A DNA stretch of 64,000 nucleotides from positions 4,402,001 to 4,466,000 of the forward strand of contig NC_007951.1 in NCBI RefSeq assembly GCF_000013645.1. Reading direction: 5' to 3'. Position numbers and translations under genes: made by a program. Under the pieces are notes generated by a model that made no database searches, was not told where the DNA came from, and saw nothing but the letters and a program-made list of their open reading frames with translations. This document shows positions 60,025-64,000 of this stretch, in pieces. The first letter of the stretch is position 1. Every line of letters starts with the position of its first letter. The DNA comes from Paraburkholderia xenovorans LB400. GTDB taxonomy: Bacteria; Pseudomonadota; Gammaproteobacteria; Burkholderiales; Burkholderiaceae.

Positions 60025-60972
60025 TCAAACCACGAGGCGGCTGTGCAAAGTGTCGATGGTCGCCTGCGAGACGCCGAGGCCTTGCGTCAGGTAGCTCACC
60101 ATCGTGCCGTAGCTCGCCTGCACCTGGTCGAAGCCGGCCTGCAGATAATTTTCCTGAACGCTCAACAACGGCGCTTCGACCGAAGCGGCGGCGTCGCCGT
60201 CCTGCGTGCGCAGCGTCTCGGTTTGCGCCTTGATCTGCGGCGCCAGATAGACGTTGCTCAACAGATAGTCCTGAATGATCACGTCGAGCGGCACATTCGC
60301 AATGCTGAGCAGGAGCGCCGCGACCCAGCCCGCGCGATCCTTGCCCGCGCTGGAATGAAACAGTTGCGCGCCGGGAGCGTCGGCCAGATTCGTCAGGAGC
60401 GCACCGTAAGCGGCGCGCTGGGCGGCGCCGGTCACGTAGCCGCGCGCCTGCGTTTCCATGAACGCGACGGCGGCCGCCGCCGTGTCGAAAGCCGGCGCGA
60501 CGAAGTCGGCGGTGCCCAGCACGTTGAGCGTCCGGGTTGTCGCGCCGCGCGGCAGGATATCGGCGGTTCGCGCGATTTCAGCCGGCGTGCGCAAATCGTA
60601 GACCGAGGCAATGCCGAGCCGGTCGATCGCGGCCTCGTCGACGGCGTCGAGCGTCAACGCGTTCGCGCGATAGAACGCGCCACGGCGCATCTGTTTGCCG
60701 TCGACGGTCGGATAGGGCGCCGCCCCCGCGAGATCGCGGAAGTTGCCGACCGAGGCAAGACGCGGCGTTGCAGGCGGATCGTCGCCGAGGTTGCCGCCGC
60801 CGCATGCGGACAGCAGCGAGCCGCCCACGCCGGAGATCAGCAGCACGCCGGCTGAGCGCTTCAGAAAGTTCCGGCGCGATGCCGCGGCCTCGCGGGTCGA
60901 AATCGGGCTTGTCCGCAGGAACATGCTCGCGGAGCGGCGCAACGGCGAGCAGGTTTTTGCGGTGGCGGACAT
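60025..60972 (-). CDS. Tat-exported tyrosine-phosphatase-like lipoprotein, catalytic Cys replaced by Ser
   Basis: A 315-residue protein of the Y_phosphatase3 (MptpB-like) family. The N-terminus has a twin-arginine signal (SRRNFLKRSAGVLL, about 32-45) ending in a lipobox (LLSAC). NFRDLAG (about 77) and YDLRTPAEI (general-acid region, about 125) are intact. The P-loop reads HSSAGKDRAG (206-215) instead of H-C-x-x-G-K-D-R-T-G: codon 207 (60352-60354) is TCC, Ser in place of Cys, a single-base change from TGC. The protein is thus probably catalytically dead, perhaps a binding pseudoenzyme. An alternative start is MFLRTSPIST. Confidence 0.88.
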   Translation of the reverse strand: MSATAKTCSPLRRSASMFLRTSPISTREAAASRRNFLKRSAGVLLISGVGGSLLSACGGGNLGDDPPATPRLASVGNFRDLAGAAPYPTVDGKQMRRGAFYRANALTLDAVDEAAIDRLGIASVYDLRTPAEIARTADILPRGATTRTLNVLGTADFVAPAFDTAAAAVAFMETQARGYVTGAAQRAAYGALLTNLADAPGAQLFHSSAGKDRAGWVAALLLSIANVPLDVIIQDYLLSNVYLAPQIKAQTETLRTQDGDAAASVEAPLLSVQENYLQAGFDQVQASYGTMVSYLTQGLGVSQATIDTLHSRLVV

Positions 60973-61193
60973 GAGGCGTGGCTGGCGCGGACGTGAGAAG
61001 GTGAGTCGCAGCATCGGCACTGCGAGTGCAGTTTAACCACGCTCTGTATATTTTGGGTTACACGGTAGTAGTTGGTAAGGAATGGCTGCCATTTTTGACC
61101 ACAACTGGCCCCACTACGCCACGCCCCGTAGAATACGAACACCCCACATTCGAGCCCACGGCAGGCCGACACGTCCTGGCGACCACAACAAAA

Positions 61194-62453
61194 ATGCCCT
61201 CTCTCCAATGGTTTACCGAACTGACCCAGCGCGAACGCCGCACGCTGTACGCTGGCTTTGGCGGCTACGCGGTCGACGCCTTCGACTTCATGATCTACTC
61301 CTTCCTCATTCCGACGCTGATCGCGACATGGGGCATGACGAGGAGCGAAGCCGGCATGATCGCCACCAGTTCGCTGATCTCGTCGGCGGTGGGCGGCTGG
61401 CTCGCCGGCATTCTCGCCGACCGCTATGGCCGCATCCGGGTGCTGCAGTGGACCATCGCCACCTTTGCGCTCTTCACCTTTCTGTCGGGCTTCACCCACT
61501 CGTTCTGGCAACTGCTCGCCACCCGCACGCTGCAGGGCATTGGCTTCGGCGGTGAATGGTCGGTCGTGACGATCATGATGGCCGAAACCATTCGCTCGCC
61601 TCAGCACCGCGCGAAAGCCGTGGGCACCGTGCAGAGCAGCTGGTCGTTCGGCTGGGCGGCTGCGGCGATCATCTACTGGGCCTTTTTCGCGCTGCTGCCG
61701 GAGCAATATGCGTGGCGCGCCTGCTTCTGGATCGGGCTGCTGCCCGCGGCGTGGATCATCTACATTCGCCGCAACGTGAGCGATCCGGAAATCTTTCTCG
61801 AAACGCGCCGGGCCCGCGAGAACGGCTTCGACACCTCGCACTTCCTGCAGATCTTCTCCGCCGCTCACCTCAAAACCACCCTGCTCGGCAGCGCGCTGTG
61901 CACCGGCATGCTCGGCGGCTATTACGCGATCACCACCTGGTTGCCGACTTATCTCAAGACCGTGCGCCATCTGTCGGTGTTCAACACCAGCGGCTATCTG
62001 ATCGTGCTGATCGTCGGTTCGTTCACGGGCTACATTGTCGGCGCGATTCTGTGCGACAGGATCGGCCGGCGCGCGTCGTTCGTGCTGTTCGCCATCGGCT
62101 CGTTCGTGCTCGGCATGTTCTACACCATGCTGCCGATCACCGACGGCATGATGCTCGCGCTCGGTTTTCCGCTCGGCATCGTGGTCCAGGGGATTTTCGC
62201 GGGCGTGGGCGCCTACCTGTCCGAACTGTATCCGAATGCGATACGCGGCTCGGGACAAGGCTTCTGCTACAACCTCGGGCGCGGGCTCGGCTCGTTCTTT
62301 CCGATTCTGGTCGGTACACTGTCGCAAACCATGACGCTGGTGAAGGCGATGGGCGTCGTGGCGGGCTCGGGCTATCTGCTCGTGATCATCGCGGCGATGT
62401 GTCTGCCTGAGACCAAGGGCAAGGTGCTCGGGACCACCCGCCCCGCTGCCTGA
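61194..62453 (+). CDS. MFS transporter, sialate/carboxylate-symporter-like
   Basis: A 419-residue permease with 12 predicted helices. YAVDAFDFMIYSFLIPTLI (helix 1), GILADRYGRIRVLQW loop (about 70) and GIGFGGEWSVVTIMMAETIRSPQHRAKAVGTVQSSWSFGW (helix 4-5) match the sialate:H+ symporter-like (NanT-related) MFS branch, whose members often move carboxylates. The start MPSLQWFTEL fits family length; 56 more in-frame codons upstream read noncoding DNA. It ends 17 bp before a D-amino-acid dehydrogenase gene, so its substrate may be a D-amino acid or derived compound (inference). Confidence 0.88.
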   Translation: MPSLQWFTELTQRERRTLYAGFGGYAVDAFDFMIYSFLIPTLIATWGMTRSEAGMIATSSLISSAVGGWLAGILADRYGRIRVLQWTIATFALFTFLSGFTHSFWQLLATRTLQGIGFGGEWSVVTIMMAETIRSPQHRAKAVGTVQSSWSFGWAAAAIIYWAFFALLPEQYAWRACFWIGLLPAAWIIYIRRNVSDPEIFLETRRARENGFDTSHFLQIFSAAHLKTTLLGSALCTGMLGGYYAITTWLPTYLKTVRHLSVFNTSGYLIVLIVGSFTGYIVGAILCDRIGRRASFVLFAIGSFVLGMFYTMLPITDGMMLALGFPLGIVVQGIFAGVGAYLSELYPNAIRGSGQGFCYNLGRGLGSFFPILVGTLSQTMTLVKAMGVVAGSGYLLVIIAAMCLPETKGKVLGTTRPAA

Positions 62454-62470
62454 ATCCGCTGTACATACAC

Positions 62471-63736
62471 ATGAAAACGATTGTTCTGGGCGGCGGCGTG
62501 ATCGGCGTCGCCACGGCTTTTTACCTGCGCCAGCAAGGCTGCGAGGTGACCGTGATCGAGCGTGAGCCGGATGTCGCGCTCGCCACCAGTTTCGGCAACG
62601 CGGGGGTGATCGCACCAGGCTACGTGACTCCTTGGGCCGCGCCCGGGATGCCGGCCAAGATTCTCAAATACCTGTTCAAACCGGCCTCGCCGCTCATTTT
62701 CCGCCCAACTCTCGATCCCGCTCAATGGCGCTGGATCGCGCACTGGCTGCGCGAATGCGATCTCGAACGGTTTCGCGTCAACAAGCAGCGCATGCAGCGC
62801 ATTGCTTACTACAGCCGCGAGTGCCTGCGCGAATTCCGCGGCCGCCATCCGTTCGACTATGGCCGCAGCCAGGGCTATCTGCAGCTGTTCCGCAGCGAGT
62901 ACGACGTCGAACTCGCGCAGCCGGCGCTTGCGGTGCTGCGCGAGGCCGGCATCGCGCACCGGGAAGTCAGCGCGGCGCAGTGTGCCGAAATCGAGCCGGG
63001 CTTGCGCTGGGCGCGTCAGACGCCGCTTTCAGGCCTCTATCTGCCCGACGACGAAGCCGGCGATTGTGCCCGCTTCACCCGCGAACTGCGCGCGATCTGC
63101 GAGCGCAACGGCGTGCGTTTCCGTTTCGACACGCGGGTGAGCTCGCTCGACGTGGAAGGCGGTGCGGTGCGCGCGGTGCGTATCGAGAGCGAACGCGGCG
63201 CCGGGAGGTTGCACGCGGATGCCGTGGTGGTGGCGCTGGGCGTCGACAGTGATTCGCTGCTTGCGCGGCTCGGCGTGAAGGTGCCGCTTTACCCCGTGAA
63301 AGGCTATTCGGCGACACTGCCCATCACCGATGAAGAAAAAGCCCCGCGCGCCGCGTTGATGGATGAGTCGTTGAAGACGGCGATCACGCGCTTTGGCAAC
63401 AACCTGCGGGTGGCCGGCACCGCAGAACTCGGCAATCGCCAGAGCACGTTGCGCGAACAGGCGCTGCAAACGCTGATGAAAGTGCTCGGCGACTGGTTCC
63501 CGCATGCGGCCAATCCCACGTCCGCGCATTTCTGGGTGGGTCGCCGTCCGATGACGCCGGATGGCGCGCCGCTGCTCGGTCCGTCAGGTGTGGAGAAACT
63601 GTGGTTGAACCTTGGACACGGCTCGACGGGCTGGGCGATGTCGATGGGGTCGGGTCGCGTGGTCGCGGACCTGATTACGGGCCGCAAGCCGGAGATCGAT
63701 CTGGATGGACTGACGCTGGCGCGGTATCGCAACTGA
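62471..63736 (+). CDS. D-amino-acid dehydrogenase, DadA-like
   Basis: A 421-residue FAD flavoprotein. The dinucleotide-binding start MKTIVLGGGVIGVATAFYLRQQG, LATSFGNAGVIAPGYVTPWAAPGMP (about 42-66) and KYLFKPASPL are the D-amino-acid dehydrogenase small-subunit signature; the C-terminal WVGRRPMTPDGAPLLGPSG...LWLNLGHGSTGWAMSMGSGR is also typical. It oxidatively deaminates D-amino acids, passing electrons to the respiratory chain. It follows an MFS gene by 17 bp, probably as one operon. No alanine racemase gene is adjacent. Confidence 0.93.
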   Translation: MKTIVLGGGVIGVATAFYLRQQGCEVTVIEREPDVALATSFGNAGVIAPGYVTPWAAPGMPAKILKYLFKPASPLIFRPTLDPAQWRWIAHWLRECDLERFRVNKQRMQRIAYYSRECLREFRGRHPFDYGRSQGYLQLFRSEYDVELAQPALAVLREAGIAHREVSAAQCAEIEPGLRWARQTPLSGLYLPDDEAGDCARFTRELRAICERNGVRFRFDTRVSSLDVEGGAVRAVRIESERGAGRLHADAVVVALGVDSDSLLARLGVKVPLYPVKGYSATLPITDEEKAPRAALMDESLKTAITRFGNNLRVAGTAELGNRQSTLREQALQTLMKVLGDWFPHAANPTSAHFWVGRRPMTPDGAPLLGPSGVEKLWLNLGHGSTGWAMSMGSGRVVADLITGRKPEIDLDGLTLARYRN

Positions 63737-64000
63737 CGTTGGCGGCGCGGGCACATGCTGCACTATGGCTACACGATGTCGGACCTGGTGGAATGGGCTC
63801 AGCACAAGCTGCATTTGCCAGGCAGTCTGCTTCGATCCATTCAAAGATAGTCCACCGTTCGACATATGCTGGAGAGGGTTGGCCTGCTCTCTGGAAATAC
63901 GACCGAAAGCAACTTGCCAAACTGCCAGCAAACCAGAGGGACGTAAGCTGCCGCACTACTCTGGGTCGGGCAGGTCGAGTGTGCTTTGCTTTGGCTTCAG

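Overview
The window is about 64 kb of GC-rich (roughly 63-65%) DNA whose gene content and order point to chromosome 1 of a Burkholderia sensu lato species, most likely Paraburkholderia. This rests on the linked blocks petABC-sspA-sspB, mlaFEDACB-ibaG-murA-hisGDCBHAFIE-tatABC and thiOSGE, and on family-typical protein lengths. No database search was possible. Almost everything is chromosomal core. I see no IS element, prophage, integrase or CRISPR array.

Layout. (1) 1-6.7 kb: a small membrane protein, an unusual response regulator with Glu in place of the phospho-Asp, then hemA-prfA-prmC-grxD-ubiX and a DODA-type dioxygenase, closed by a bidirectional terminator. (2) 6.8-16.6 kb: an APC permease, a cold-shock gene with a long leader, a YegD-like Hsp70, two MFS transporters, a nitroreductase, a TetR regulator divergent from the second transporter with clear operator-like palindromes, a DUF1415 protein and a methyltransferase. 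(3) 16.9-21.2 kb: small unknown proteins, a BaiN/HI0933-type flavoprotein, a methyltransferase, then a gene-poor stretch with an orphan promoter-terminator unit (candidate sRNA), half of a 31-bp repeat pair, and tRNA-Thr(UGU). (4) 21.2-27.5 kb: sspB, sspA, the cytochrome bc1 operon petABC, a Nif3-like protein, and a divergent membrane-anchored HtrA protease.

(5) 27.7-46.4 kb, all on the minus strand and read from high to low coordinates: mlaF-E-D-A-C-B (retrograde phospholipid transport, with the outer-membrane lipoprotein mlaA inside the operon), an ABC-2 exporter pair, ibaG/bolA, murA, the whole histidine pathway hisG-D-C-B-(marC)-H-A-F-I-E, a DUF4870-like membrane protein, a HIT hydrolase and tatABC. 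Many junctions are ATGA or GTGA overlaps, so translation is probably coupled. (6) 46.5-50.3 kb, minus strand: thiO-thiS-thiG-thiE behind a TPP riboswitch; ThiE carries a degenerate ThiD-like N-terminal domain.

(7) 50.6-64 kb: an SbmA/YddA-type ABC exporter coupled to an SDR protein lacking the catalytic Tyr, a secreted protein and a lipoprotein. Next come two paralogous OmpR-family regulators flanking a minus-strand block with a lone FlgH-like lipoprotein, a secreted unknown, a small DUF6726-like lipoprotein and a Ser-rich microprotein. The second regulator is paired with an EnvZ-like kinase and followed by a terminator. The end holds a Tat-exported tyrosine-phosphatase-like lipoprotein whose catalytic Cys is Ser, an MFS transporter and a DadA-type D-amino-acid dehydrogenase.

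Most unusual signals: the 31-bp near-identical repeat shared by a coding region and an intergenic region, the orphan sRNA-like transcription unit, the C-to-S pseudophosphatase, the Glu-type response regulator, the lone FlgH between paralogous and apparently leaderless regulators, and the ThiD-like/ThiE fusion.
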